Positions 24,999 to 32,085 of a DNA stretch of 64,000 nt are shown here, in pieces. The position numbers and the translations under genes were made by a program. Numbering within the stretch: the stretch's first letter is position 1; each line of letters opens with the position of its first letter. The notes beneath the pieces were generated by a model. That model did not search any database, was not told where the DNA came from, and saw nothing but the letters and a program-made list of their open reading frames with translations. Source of the DNA: a virus; IMG/VR virus record IMGVR_UViG_3300021511_000005, positions 45,479 to 109,478 of that record; one strand, 5' to 3'.

Positions 24999-25055
24999 CA
25001 ATCGGCAGGGGCGCGGAATAGGATCAACAGGGGCTTTGGCCCCAGGGAGGCACCG
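24995..25055 (+). promoter_or_regulatory. Variant promoter-leader cassette H
   Basis: GTGACA (24995-25000) includes the upstream TGA stop. TAGGAT (25019-25024) lies 18 bases downstream as a possible -10. The leader has a perfect five-pair hairpin GGGGC-TTTG-GCCCC (25030-25043) touching AGGGAGG (25044-25050) before ATG 25056. The CCGC-N3-GCGG palindrome is absent, so this unit may be regulated differently. Confidence 0.55.
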
Positions 25056-25322
25056 ATGGCGGGATCACCCAACCTGAAGGTCTACGCAGGCCGCGAGTAT
25101 GTGGCGAGCTGCAAGCATATCGAGGACGCGGTGGTGATTGCGGCCGTCCGCGGCGAGGGCACCACCATCCGCTACGGGCACGGCAAGGCTGCGATCCTGT
25201 GGACGGAGGGGGCGGAGGGCCAGTCCGCTAGCGAGAGTTACGACCACGCGACGGCCGTGGTGGTCTCGCGGATGGAGGCCCACTTCGCGCTGCTGGCGCG
25301 CAGGCGGAAGGCCCGCGGCTGA
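25056..25322 (+). CDS. Small unknown protein
   Basis: 88 residues, alpha/beta (LKVYAGREYVASCKHIEDA, VVIAAVRGEGTTIRYGHG). First gene after the variant cassette H. TGATG to the next gene. No family recognised. Confidence 0.6.
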   Translation: MAGSPNLKVYAGREYVASCKHIEDAVVIAAVRGEGTTIRYGHGKAAILWTEGAEGQSASESYDHATAVVVSRMEAHFALLARRRKARG

Positions 25323-25654
25323 TGTCCAACCCGGACCGTAACCGGATTGAGCTGCCTGGGGTAATTCTTCAACTGGGCAAGCCACGGTTGACAGCCCGGG
25401 GACGGGTCATGGTGATCCCGGCGCTGCTCTACCCGGAGCGGCCGGTTAACTTCATCAACACGACGATCACACTCGGAGGCGGAGATGCCCCTGTTGGACG
25501 ACAAGGACCGGGCGACGTTGGCCTGGCTGAAGGAGGCGAAGATGACGAGGGACGGAAGGTACAACACGACGCCGGCGGTGGACCGCAAGGCGGCCAAGCT
25601 CCGGGCGGAGGGGTTGAGCTTCCGCAAGATCGCGGAGGCTCTGGGGGTCAGTGA
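25322..25654 (+). CDS. Small unknown protein with overprinted tail
   Basis: 110 residues, but only the first 54 or so (RNRIELPGVILQLGKPRL, VMVIPALLYPERPVNF) look genuine. From 25485 on, the frame reads through the next gene as Gly/Asp/Gln-rich sequence. Stops are rare in this relative phase because a stop would need T at the downstream gene's third codon positions, so the long tail may simply be tolerated. Confidence 0.45.
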   Translation: MSNPDRNRIELPGVILQLGKPRLTARGRVMVIPALLYPERPVNFINTTITLGGGDAPVGRQGPGDVGLAEGGEDDEGRKVQHDAGGGPQGGQAPGGGVELPQDRGGSGGQ

Positions 25655-25907
25655 CAAGACGGCCAAGCAGGCCGCGGAGCGTGGCGCTAACGGTCGTCAG
25701 CTGGACGCCGAGAAGGCCAGGGGCCAGGAACTGCGGAAGCTCCTGAAGGACCGCTGGCGGAGGCTGACGGACCCGGAGATGGAGGCAATGGAGCGGCGGA
25801 TGGCCGGCGATACCCAGGACGCGATCGGCGCCAAGCTGGGCATCAGCAAGCAGCGGGTGGCCCAGCTCCAGGCCCAGGCGGAGAAGAAGCTTCGGGAGGA
25901 ACGATGA
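25485..25907 (+). CDS. Double helix-turn-helix DNA-binding protein
   Basis: 140 residues with two HTH motifs: GLSFRKIAEALGVSDKTAKQ (about residues 45-64) and DAIGAKLGISKQRVAQLQ (about 112-130, similar to sigma-70 region 4 or LuxR-type HTH). A helical charged linker joins them. It could be a phage transcription regulator or a small-terminase-like DNA binder. GGAGGCGGAG precedes ATG 25485. The 170-base overlap with the upstream frame is noted there. Confidence 0.7.
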   Translation: MPLLDDKDRATLAWLKEAKMTRDGRYNTTPAVDRKAAKLRAEGLSFRKIAEALGVSDKTAKQAAERGANGRQLDAEKARGQELRKLLKDRWRRLTDPEMEAMERRMAGDTQDAIGAKLGISKQRVAQLQAQAEKKLREER

Positions 25908-26275
25908 CGACGGCCGAGCGACTCAGGAAGATCTTGACGAGGCACCGTTACAGGTCCTTTGACTACTCCAACGACTTCAAGATCAAGGCGACAGACGCCC
26001 TGCTGGACAAGCTGGTGGCGGAGCTGCTGGAGGTCGTGGAGGATCAGGAGAAGAAGGTTCACGCGGCATACGCGCCTGACGTGGCCGCTTCCTTCGACAA
26101 GGTCAATCAGAGTGATTTCGTTATCGGGCTGGTCCGCAAGGTCCGCAAATGTAATGCCTGCGGTTGTTCTAAGTGGGAACCCTACGTTCCGCTGGGGCGG
26201 TTCGGGGCGGACGGGCTCGTCTGCGCGGGCTGTGGTAACGCTATCGAGAATAGCACCATGATGGAGGAGCCCTGA
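25904..26275 (+). CDS. Unknown protein with C-terminal zinc ribbon
   Basis: 123 residues in ATGA overlap with the HTH gene. The N-terminal 80 residues are helical (KATDALLDKLVAELLEVVED); the end has CNACGC and CAGCGN, a zinc ribbon. Possibly a nucleic-acid binder acting with the preceding regulator. Confidence 0.6.
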   Translation: MTTAERLRKILTRHRYRSFDYSNDFKIKATDALLDKLVAELLEVVEDQEKKVHAAYAPDVAASFDKVNQSDFVIGLVRKVRKCNACGCSKWEPYVPLGRFGADGLVCAGCGNAIENSTMMEEP

Positions 26276-27432
26276 TGGGCCAAGATAGACTTACCGAGGG
26301 CGGCCGGAGCATTGTGTGGAAGGCCGTGATGGACAGTTTGAACGCTCACCGGCGCCAGGGGATGGTCTTCAAGACCAAGCTGTTCTTGAAGTTCGAGCGC
26401 TGGGGCGTGGGGGTGGAGGATCTGTGGGAGCCCGGGATGCCCGACAAGCCTGGGATTCCGGAGGAGACGATCCAGGCCTTCGTTGCGGACATCGCCGCGG
26501 ACGTCTGCAAGCGTGTGGAGGAGGCGCTGGACCGCATCGACCCTAGGCCAGGGCCCAACCAGGAGATCATCTGCCAGAGCTGCGGTCAGGAGTTCGTGAC
26601 CACGGTGGGTGGAGCTTGCCCGAGCTGCGGACACAAGTGGGACGGGACAACGCCGGCGACAAAGGACCTGTCCGCGGCAGACCGGGCGAAGCGGGCCTGG
26701 GGCGAAGTCCAGATTGGCGGACCTGGTGACGTGGTGGAGCCGCCGGCGATAACCGACGCCATAGAGCGCTGGAAGGCGGATCCGGAGCCCAGCATGGACG
26801 AGACGTGGACGGAGGCCGAGAGGATCTCGTGGACGGAGGCCGAGAGGATCTCCTGGGAAGCAGTGGAGCGGTTGGAGGGGAGCGGCCACACCCCCCATTG
26901 CGCGCGGAGGATGATCTGGGGAGATGGGGAGTGCGAATGCCAGCTGCCGAAGGCGAAGGCCTCCGCGATCACCTGCACCTGCCACCTGATGGACCCGGGG
27001 AAGCTCTGTGCCGTCTGCTTGGAGGACATGAATCGCCAGCTCCAGGAGACCTACCAGCCGGCCTTCCCGGACACGCAAAGTCGGATCGACGAGCTGCGGG
27101 GAGCGCTCGAGGCCGGCGCACGGTTGGCGGAGGAAGAGCCCCTTCCGGTGATGGACGACCCGATGGGTCCCGTATCGCAGGCCCCGCGACACGGGACACG
27201 ACCAGGCCGGCCCCCGCGGAGCTACAAGGAGATGGCCCGAGATGAGCGAGAGGCTGCAGAGAGAGACGCTAGGGTTCTGCATGAATTGTGGGGATCCGCT
27301 GGTCCCAAGGGACCTAGAGCTGGCGGTGGTGCAGCTCCGGAAGACGATCCTCAATCAGCTGAGGAGCGTGGGCTGGACGCCGGGCTGGAGGACCGCGGAC
27401 AACCTGGCCCGGACGATCCTGTCGGGGATTGA
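26275..27432 (+). CDS. Unknown protein with zinc ribbon and tandem repeat
   Basis: 385 residues. The N-terminus is helical. CQSCG...CPSCGHKW (about residues 100-121) is a zinc ribbon. A second Cys-rich region (CECQLPKAKA, CTCHLMDPGKLCAVC) lies around 222-248. A 24-base tandem repeat encodes WTEAERIS twice. The last 64 residues overlap the next gene and are Gly/Pro/Glu-rich read-through. No catalytic motif recognised. Confidence 0.6.
   Translation: MGQDRLTEGGRSIVWKAVMDSLNAHRRQGMVFKTKLFLKFERWGVGVEDLWEPGMPDKPGIPEETIQAFVADIAADVCKRVEEALDRIDPRPGPNQEIICQSCGQEFVTTVGGACPSCGHKWDGTTPATKDLSAADRAKRAWGEVQIGGPGDVVEPPAITDAIERWKADPEPSMDETWTEAERISWTEAERISWEAVERLEGSGHTPHCARRMIWGDGECECQLPKAKASAITCTCHLMDPGKLCAVCLEDMNRQLQETYQPAFPDTQSRIDELRGALEAGARLAEEEPLPVMDDPMGPVSQAPRHGTRPGRPPRSYKEMARDEREAAERDARVLHELWGSAGPKGPRAGGGAAPEDDPQSAEERGLDAGLEDRGQPGPDDPVGD
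26805..26852 (+). repeat. 24-base perfect tandem repeat
   Basis: Two exact 24-base copies inside the preceding gene, encoding WTEAERIS twice and followed by a degenerate third unit (WEAVERLE). It is consistent with recent slippage duplication. Confidence 0.9.
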
Positions 27433-27475
27433 GGATTACGGGCGAGAGGAGCCTCCACCGAATTCTGACCCTTGA
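27242..27475 (+). CDS. Small unknown protein
   Basis: 77 residues. Contains CMNCGD, half a zinc knuckle near the N-terminus, then a helical stretch (ELAVVQLRKTILNQLRSVGW). Its start lies 191 bases inside the upstream frame. The TGA stop is within the -35 box of cassette E. Confidence 0.5.
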   Translation: MSERLQRETLGFCMNCGDPLVPRDLELAVVQLRKTILNQLRSVGWTPGWRTADNLARTILSGIEDYGREEPPPNSDP

Positions 27476-27534
27476 CATGCTCCGCGGCGCGGTCATCATC
27501 TCGGTTGTCTTCGGACGCTACCTTGGAGGCTCGA
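27471..27534 (+). promoter_or_regulatory. Promoter-leader cassette E
   Basis: TTGACA (27472-27477) overlapping the upstream stop, perfect palindrome CCGC-GGC-GCGG (27482-27492), CATCTC region, stem TGTC-TTCG-GACG (27506-27517) with a UUCG tetraloop, GGAGG (27525-27529) and ATG 27535. Confidence 0.7.
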
Positions 27535-27831
27535 ATGTTCAGCAGCTACGACAACTGGAAGACCACGGACCCCCGCGACTCTGAGCGGGAGGTTGGGATG
27601 GTGGATTGCCCCGACTGTCAAGGCGAGGGCCATGGTTGCGACGAGGACGGCCCCTGGTACTGCCCGACCTGCAGCGGCGAGGGTTGGCTGTGGGAGGAAG
27701 TCCTGGAGGTCATGGAAGCGGAGGAGGAGCTGGACGCGGGTTGTCCGCGCTGTGGTGGCCTTCTCTGCAACTGCGTCAACATCGAGGCCAGTATAGAAGC
27801 CATGATGGCCGGAAAGGAAGAAGCTGCCTGA
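27535..27831 (+). CDS. DnaJ-type zinc-knuckle protein
   Basis: 98 residues. CPDCQGEGHG and CPTCSGEGWL are two CxxCxGxG repeats as in the DnaJ cysteine-rich domain, followed by GCPRCGGLLCNC. No J-domain is present. Such short proteins probably bind zinc and an unfolded peptide or nucleic acid partner. First gene of a run under cassette E; the next genes follow by TGATG. Confidence 0.7.
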   Translation: MFSSYDNWKTTDPRDSEREVGMVDCPDCQGEGHGCDEDGPWYCPTCSGEGWLWEEVLEVMEAEEELDAGCPRCGGLLCNCVNIEASIEAMMAGKEEAA

Positions 27832-28202
27832 TGGACCGCACCGATCCCCGACACGTCGCCCACGAGCTGACCCCCCTGGAGCGTGTTCTCCAGACCATGT
27901 CCTACCACACCGGCCTGGTGATGACCGAGCCGGCCCCCAGCACCTTGAAGATGGGGCTGTCCCACGAAGACGTCTTGGTCTTGGTGGAGATCACCATCCA
28001 GCCCAGCTCCTGCGGCCCGCAGGAGGACAGCCCCCTGGGTCCCAACGTCATGGACCAGTGTTGCATCAAGGTCGAGGGGGAGGCGAAGGGCTCCTGGGTT
28101 GGGAACCGCTGTGGTGCCCGTCAGGCCCTGGCAGCGCTATACGCTCCGGTCATCGCGGCCGCAGCCGCGATGGAGTCCGAGACCGAGAGGAATGCGGCTT
28201 GA
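27831..28202 (+). CDS. Unknown phage protein
   Basis: 123 residues from ATG 27831 (TGATG). N-terminal helical part (ELTPLERVLQTMSYHTG), beta middle (EDVLVLVEITIQPSS) and an Ala-rich helical end (AALYAPVIAAAAAMESE). No family recognised. Confidence 0.6.
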   Translation: MDRTDPRHVAHELTPLERVLQTMSYHTGLVMTEPAPSTLKMGLSHEDVLVLVEITIQPSSCGPQEDSPLGPNVMDQCCIKVEGEAKGSWVGNRCGARQALAALYAPVIAAAAAMESETERNAA

Positions 28203-28381
28203 TGGATCGGGATCAGTGGAAGAGGCGCGTGGTGTCCAAGCGGGAGGCCAGGATCGCCAAGTTGGTCCGTGCTCATGGTTTCACGCGCGTATCGGATCGG
28301 AAGGTCCGCTGTCCTCATTGCGGCGCGGAGCTGACCTATAATCTGGTGCGACGTGTCCATTTGACCGGGAGGTGTGTCTGA
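28202..28381 (+). CDS. Small zinc-finger protein
   Basis: 59 residues. Helical basic start (RRVVSKREARIAKLVRAHG), then CPHCGAELTYNL and a final H-x(4)-C, giving a CCHC-type zinc site. TGATG-coupled on both sides, so part of the SprT operon. Probably nucleic-acid binding. Confidence 0.6.
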   Translation: MDRDQWKRRVVSKREARIAKLVRAHGFTRVSDRKVRCPHCGAELTYNLVRRVHLTGRCV

Positions 28382-29130
28382 TGGCCAAGCCGAAACAATA
28401 CCGCTGGGTCTGTCCTCAGTGTGGGGCCGGCAAGCTGGCGCCGAGCAGGCCGCGGAAGGACGACGTCCGCCGCTACTGCCTACCCTGCAGCGAGCGGACG
28501 GGGCGGTTGGTGGAGAGACTGTCTCCGGCGCTGGAGCGCCAGCGTCGGGAGAAGGAGGAGCGCCGGCGGAGCAGGGACAAGCGCAAGCGGGCGGCCAAGA
28601 CCCGGGCGAGGGCTCGCAATCGCGAAGCCCGGGCGGAGTGGATCGTGGAGCGGGAGATCGCTTTGGGCTTTGCCCAGGACGGCGGGAAAGACTCCATCCA
28701 CGGTTGGTTCCGCAGGCTCCGGAAGCTGAAGGCCTGGGGCTGCAAGATGAGCCACTGCAGCCTCCGGGTCCGTTACAGCGACACGGACCGTCACGCGCAT
28801 CCCTGGACCAGCGGACACGCCTGGCTGGAGGAGGGCGAGATCGTGATCACGGCCGCCAAGCCCAGGGCGGGTTACCCGACGTTGCGGCAGAAGGCGGAGG
28901 TGATCCAGACTCTGCTCCACGAGCTGGCCCATCCCGCAGCCTTTGGGCGTTTCGGACACGAGGGGACTAACCACGGCCCGGAGTTCAAGCGGACACTGCT
29001 CGAGGCCGCGGAGGAGCTGACCGGTCGGGTAGCGGATGTGACCGTAGAGCACGCGACTTATGACGTGGACCAAGAGGTTGTGGATATGCTTCACCTGTGG
29101 CTGATGGAAGAGGACGCCGATGGCTGCTGA
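28381..29130 (+). CDS. SprT-like metallopeptidase with N-terminal zinc ribbon
   Basis: 249 residues. N-terminal CPQCG...CLPCSE zinc ribbon, a very basic coiled segment (REKEERRRSRDKRKRAAK), then a SprT-like domain: LLHELAHPAAF (His 180, Glu 181, His 184) with downstream GHEGTNHGPEFK offering the third zinc ligand (His 193 or 198). SprT/Spartan proteases degrade DNA-crosslinked proteins, and the basic region suits DNA contact. ATG 28381 preferred over an upstream GTG. Part of the cassette E operon. Confidence 0.8.
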   Translation: MAKPKQYRWVCPQCGAGKLAPSRPRKDDVRRYCLPCSERTGRLVERLSPALERQRREKEERRRSRDKRKRAAKTRARARNREARAEWIVEREIALGFAQDGGKDSIHGWFRRLRKLKAWGCKMSHCSLRVRYSDTDRHAHPWTSGHAWLEEGEIVITAAKPRAGYPTLRQKAEVIQTLLHELAHPAAFGRFGHEGTNHGPEFKRTLLEAAEELTGRVADVTVEHATYDVDQEVVDMLHLWLMEEDADGC

Positions 29131-29767
29131 CCTAACACGGGGACAGGTGATGGACGCCCTGGAGCAGCTCATATGGGGTGGGACCGCTTCGTGGCTGGGG
29201 GAGGACCTGGCCCACGCGATGGCCATCTTTGAGGGCACCGGGCGGATCAGCGAGCGCTTGATGGAGGTGGTCCAAGATCACGTCCAGGTCCGAGAGGTTG
29301 AGCGCTTGGAGCAACAGGTGGCTCAGACTGCCCTTCGGGAGACCGCATTGGAGGCTATGAAGAAGAAGGGGCGGAAGGTTCACTGGCGGATCGCGGGTCA
29401 GCGCAAGACGGCTTGCGGGTTGGTCCTCAATCCTCAGCGCGAGCCCTACAACGCGCCGGCGGCCGATTACGATCCGGAGAAGGTCACCTGCAAGAGTTGC
29501 CTGGGATCCAGTGGGCTCCGGGAGCTGCGGTCCAAGTGGCCGCCGGTTCGTGTGTTGTCTGCGAGCTTCAGTTTGGAGGGGCCACCGGAGGGCAGGACTC
29601 GGGTCTTCAGTTATCGGCGCCGGATGACCCCGGAGGAAGTGGCGGTGGTGACGACACTTCTGGAGGAGCGAGTCCCCAGTCTACTGGAGGAGCCGGATCC
29701 CAAGATTGTCACAGCCTATCGCGCGGCCAAGGCGGCCGCGGAGAGGAGGGACGCCGATGGCAGCTAA
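29120..29767 (+). CDS. Unknown protein with CxxC pair
   Basis: 215 residues. Helical N-terminal half (VMDALEQLIWGGTASWLG, QVREVERLEQQVAQTA), a middle part with HWRIAGQRKTACG and CKSCLG that may form a zinc site, and a C-terminal alpha/beta region. It overlaps the SprT gene by 11 bases. No family recognised. Confidence 0.6.
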   Translation: MAADLTRGQVMDALEQLIWGGTASWLGEDLAHAMAIFEGTGRISERLMEVVQDHVQVREVERLEQQVAQTALRETALEAMKKKGRKVHWRIAGQRKTACGLVLNPQREPYNAPAADYDPEKVTCKSCLGSSGLRELRSKWPPVRVLSASFSLEGPPEGRTRVFSYRRRMTPEEVAVVTTLLEERVPSLLEEPDPKIVTAYRAAKAAAERRDADGS

Positions 29768-29948
29768 GGTCTACATGTTGGAGCTGGAGAACGGGACCTA
29801 TGTCTACCTGTGTCCCCAGCACCTGAAGGATTGGCGGGTGGCTGGCGGCAAGGAGAAGGCCAAGGTGGCCACCGGCCGCGACTGCGATCACTGCGCGGCT
29901 GGCGGTGGGCCGGGCAGCTCCTGGAGCGTGCGCGATGATGACGCCTAA
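29757..29948 (+). CDS. Small unknown protein
   Basis: 63 residues. Beta-hairpin-like start (AKVYMLELENGTYVYLC), then CPQH and CDHC that together could bind zinc. It overlaps both neighbours. No family recognised. Confidence 0.55.
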   Translation: MAAKVYMLELENGTYVYLCPQHLKDWRVAGGKEKAKVATGRDCDHCAAGGGPGSSWSVRDDDA

Positions 29949-30588
29949 GCGGTTGCTCCGGAACCTGCGGGACGCCAAGGCGGCCCGCAACAAGTTGGTC
30001 AAGGTCTGGCGCCACAAGGTCCAGCTCCCCGAGGGGGCGAAGGTCCAGTGTCGGGGTAAGGGTTGCGTGGGCTGCTGTTACCAATTCGTCCTGGCGGGCA
30101 TCTGGGAGGGCGCGTTGATCGCTCACTATCTGCTGCACACGGAGGGCTCCCACGAGCTGATTCAGGAGTGCGCGCGGGCCGGGGACGAGCAGCTCGAGCG
30201 TGTTGGGCCCGAGTACACCCCGGACGCGATCAACGCGGTCACGGGGCCCTGGTTGGACGAGAGACACCCCTGCGTCTTCCTGAAGGATGGGGTCTGCGAG
30301 ATTTATGCTCTGCGGCCTATCGCGTGCTCGAGCTACGTTGTCATCAGCGATCCGGAGGTCTGCGCCGCGGGGAGCGGGGCGGAGGTTTGCGCCGGCGACA
30401 ACGCGAGCTGTTTGGCCTGGAGGCTTGAGGTGGACCGGCGGCTCGTTTCGGAGCTGCTGAGCATCAAGCGGGACGACGTGGTGGTGATGCCCTTGCCGCT
30501 GCCCCGGGCGGTGACTCTGGGCTCTCAGCTCCTGCTGGAGGGGCCAGAGGCGCTTCGTGGGATTGTCCTGGGCGAATCGAACCCTTGA
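29935..30588 (+). CDS. YkgJ-like cysteine-cluster protein 2
   Basis: 217 residues. Helical basic start, then CRGKGCVGCCYQF (the CxxxxCxxCC cluster) and CVFLKDGVCEIYALRPIAC, the C-x-IY-x-x-RP-x-x-C signature of the YkgJ family. Additional Cys follow. The family is thought to bind zinc or iron; role unknown. It belongs to the same family as the protein at 16342 but is not a close copy. Its stop lies in the -35 of cassette F. Confidence 0.8.
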   Translation: MMTPKRLLRNLRDAKAARNKLVKVWRHKVQLPEGAKVQCRGKGCVGCCYQFVLAGIWEGALIAHYLLHTEGSHELIQECARAGDEQLERVGPEYTPDAINAVTGPWLDERHPCVFLKDGVCEIYALRPIACSSYVVISDPEVCAAGSGAEVCAGDNASCLAWRLEVDRRLVSELLSIKRDDVVVMPLPLPRAVTLGSQLLLEGPEALRGIVLGESNP

Positions 30589-30647
30589 CATAGTCCGCAT
30601 CGTGGTCACCATATGCTCGTCTTCGGACGCAACCTCAGGAGGCTCCA
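30584..30647 (+). promoter_or_regulatory. Promoter-leader cassette F
   Basis: TTGACA (30585-30590) overlapping the upstream stop, palindrome CCGC-ATC-GTGG with one mismatch (30595-30605), CATATG box, perfect stem CGTC-TTCG-GACG (30618-30629), AGGAGG (30637-30642) and ATG 30648. Confidence 0.7.
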
Positions 30648-30956
30648 ATGACTAAAGTGGTGTTTGAGCGGATGGAGACGGATCCCCAGGACGGGACCAC
30701 GACTTGGGAGATCCGGTTGGAGACCGGGGGCGTGACCGAGGTGGTGGGCTCCATCCACAAGGATACGGTGTGGTGCGGCGATGGCTACCGGGCGGATACC
30801 TATCATGTCGAGGTGGACCGGGATCAGTGGGACGATTCGCGGGAGAAGACGTTCCAGGTCTGCAATATTTGGAGCCGCGGTCGTGGAACGTCGGCGCGGA
30901 CTGCGATGGCCGAGGCGAAGGCCTGGGCACGCGAACAGCTCAAGGAGGGCCTCTAG
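30648..30956 (+). CDS. Unknown phage protein
   Basis: 102 residues, mostly beta (KVVFERMETDPQDGTTTWEI, DTYHVEVDRDQWDD) with a C-terminal helix (TAMAEAKAWAREQLKEG). First gene after cassette F. No family recognised. Confidence 0.6.
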   Translation: MTKVVFERMETDPQDGTTTWEIRLETGGVTEVVGSIHKDTVWCGDGYRADTYHVEVDRDQWDDSREKTFQVCNIWSRGRGTSARTAMAEAKAWAREQLKEGL

Positions 30957-31198
30957 TGGCTCGCAACTCAGACGGCACGTTTGCCAGCAAGCAGCACCTG
31001 GATCGCTTCGACCATCAGCGGCAGCTCCAGATGAAGCTCCGCGAGGTCTTGACCACCGCCGCGGACAAGTTGGATCCCCAGGACGCGCTGTGGGGTGTCA
31101 AGGTGATGCGGGAGCGGCCGGACTGGGCCGTCCCAGTGATCGAGCGTATCGAGGCCGAGCTGGCCGTTGACCGTCTAACTGGAGGCTGCAATGGTTGA
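30956..31198 (+). CDS. Small unknown protein
   Basis: 80 residues from GTG 30956 on the upstream stop (TAGTGG). The opening ARNSDGTFASKQHLDRFDHQ resembles the NxDGTF start of several small phage proteins. The rest is helical. No family recognised. Confidence 0.55.
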   Translation: MARNSDGTFASKQHLDRFDHQRQLQMKLREVLTTAADKLDPQDALWGVKVMRERPDWAVPVIERIEAELAVDRLTGGCNG

Positions 31199-31544
31199 TC
31201 TGTTCCTGGCCCTTCTCTCCATCCCCTTCGTTCTCCGCCCGCGGGAGGACGACTGTTGCCGGTGGGACGTCTACGCAGGCCCCATGCTCGTGGCGATCGT
31301 GGAGTACGTCCACAGCGCCAAGGGGGAGTGGATGTGGAGTCCTCCGTGTTCCGGGTTCCGTTATCCCTGTCCCTGGGACTCTTCCCGGGGGACCTGGGCG
31401 GACTCCTATCCGGACCGCCACGAGGAGGCGCTGATGGCGGAGATCCGGCGCTTCATCGAGATCCACAACGTCGAGCATCACCAGGCCTACCTGCTTGCCA
31501 TGATGACCGGGGAGCGGCGCTTGCTCGAGCTGGAGGGAGAGTAG
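31191..31544 (+). CDS. Unknown phage protein
   Basis: 117 residues. A short hydrophobic N-terminus (VDLFLALLSIPFVL) could be a weak membrane anchor. The middle is Trp/Cys/Pro-rich (CCRWDVYAGPM, WMWSPPCSGFRYPCPW). Helical end. No family recognised. Confidence 0.55.
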   Translation: MVDLFLALLSIPFVLRPREDDCCRWDVYAGPMLVAIVEYVHSAKGEWMWSPPCSGFRYPCPWDSSRGTWADSYPDRHEEALMAEIRRFIEIHNVEHHQAYLLAMMTGERRLLELEGE

Positions 31545-31546
31545 CC

Positions 31547-31798
31547 ATGGACAAACGATCGGCCCCTACTCTGTACTTCAGCTCCAAGACCGGCAAGTGG
31601 GGCACCACGCCGATCGAGGGTGCTCCCACCTGGCAGCACAGCTCCATGATGGTCTATGAGGCCTGGTTGCGGAGCCAGGACCGTCGGCGGCGCTACGCGG
31701 CCCAGAGAGCCGCGGACCGTCGGCGGACCAAGGCCCAGTCCAAGTACATCGTCGAGCGGTGCCTGATGGCACTCCTGGCTCACTGGGAGCGGTCATGA
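31547..31798 (+). CDS. Small basic protein
   Basis: 83 residues. Beta start (PTLYFSSKTGKWGTTP) and a long basic helix (QDRRRRYAAQRAADRRRTK) suitable for nucleic-acid contact. No family recognised. Confidence 0.5.
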   Translation: MDKRSAPTLYFSSKTGKWGTTPIEGAPTWQHSSMMVYEAWLRSQDRRRRYAAQRAADRRRTKAQSKYIVERCLMALLAHWERS

Positions 31799-32085
31799 GG
31801 CGGCGCGCGGGTGAGGACCAAGAGGATACACGTCGGCGGTTGACCTGGCGCATTGAACAGCTGGCGGAGGTGGGCTGGATCCCGGTGGGCTGGGATGATG
31901 TCCGCGGGAAGTTGGCGCCTAAGTCTCCGGCGGAGAGCCATAGGGTCCGCTGTCCCCATTGTGAAGTGACCTTTGACCACAGCAGCGGGACGGCCCGGGA
32001 GAAGCACTTGATCAAGAAACATGGTTACAGTCGCCTGGACGGTTTCTACCGGGCTCATGGGATGGACTGCTTCGAAGAGCCTTGA
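31795..32085 (+). CDS. C2H2 zinc-finger protein
   Basis: 96 residues from ATG 31795 (ATGA). CPHCEVTF...REKHLIKKHGY is a classical C2H2 finger (C-x2-C-x14-H-x4-H, residues 55-77), uncommon in bacteria but known in some phage and Ros-type regulators. The N-terminal half has a helix and loop. Candidate nucleic-acid-binding regulator. The stop lies in the -35 of cassette G. Confidence 0.65.
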   Translation: MRRRAGEDQEDTRRRLTWRIEQLAEVGWIPVGWDDVRGKLAPKSPAESHRVRCPHCEVTFDHSSGTAREKHLIKKHGYSRLDGFYRAHGMDCFEEP

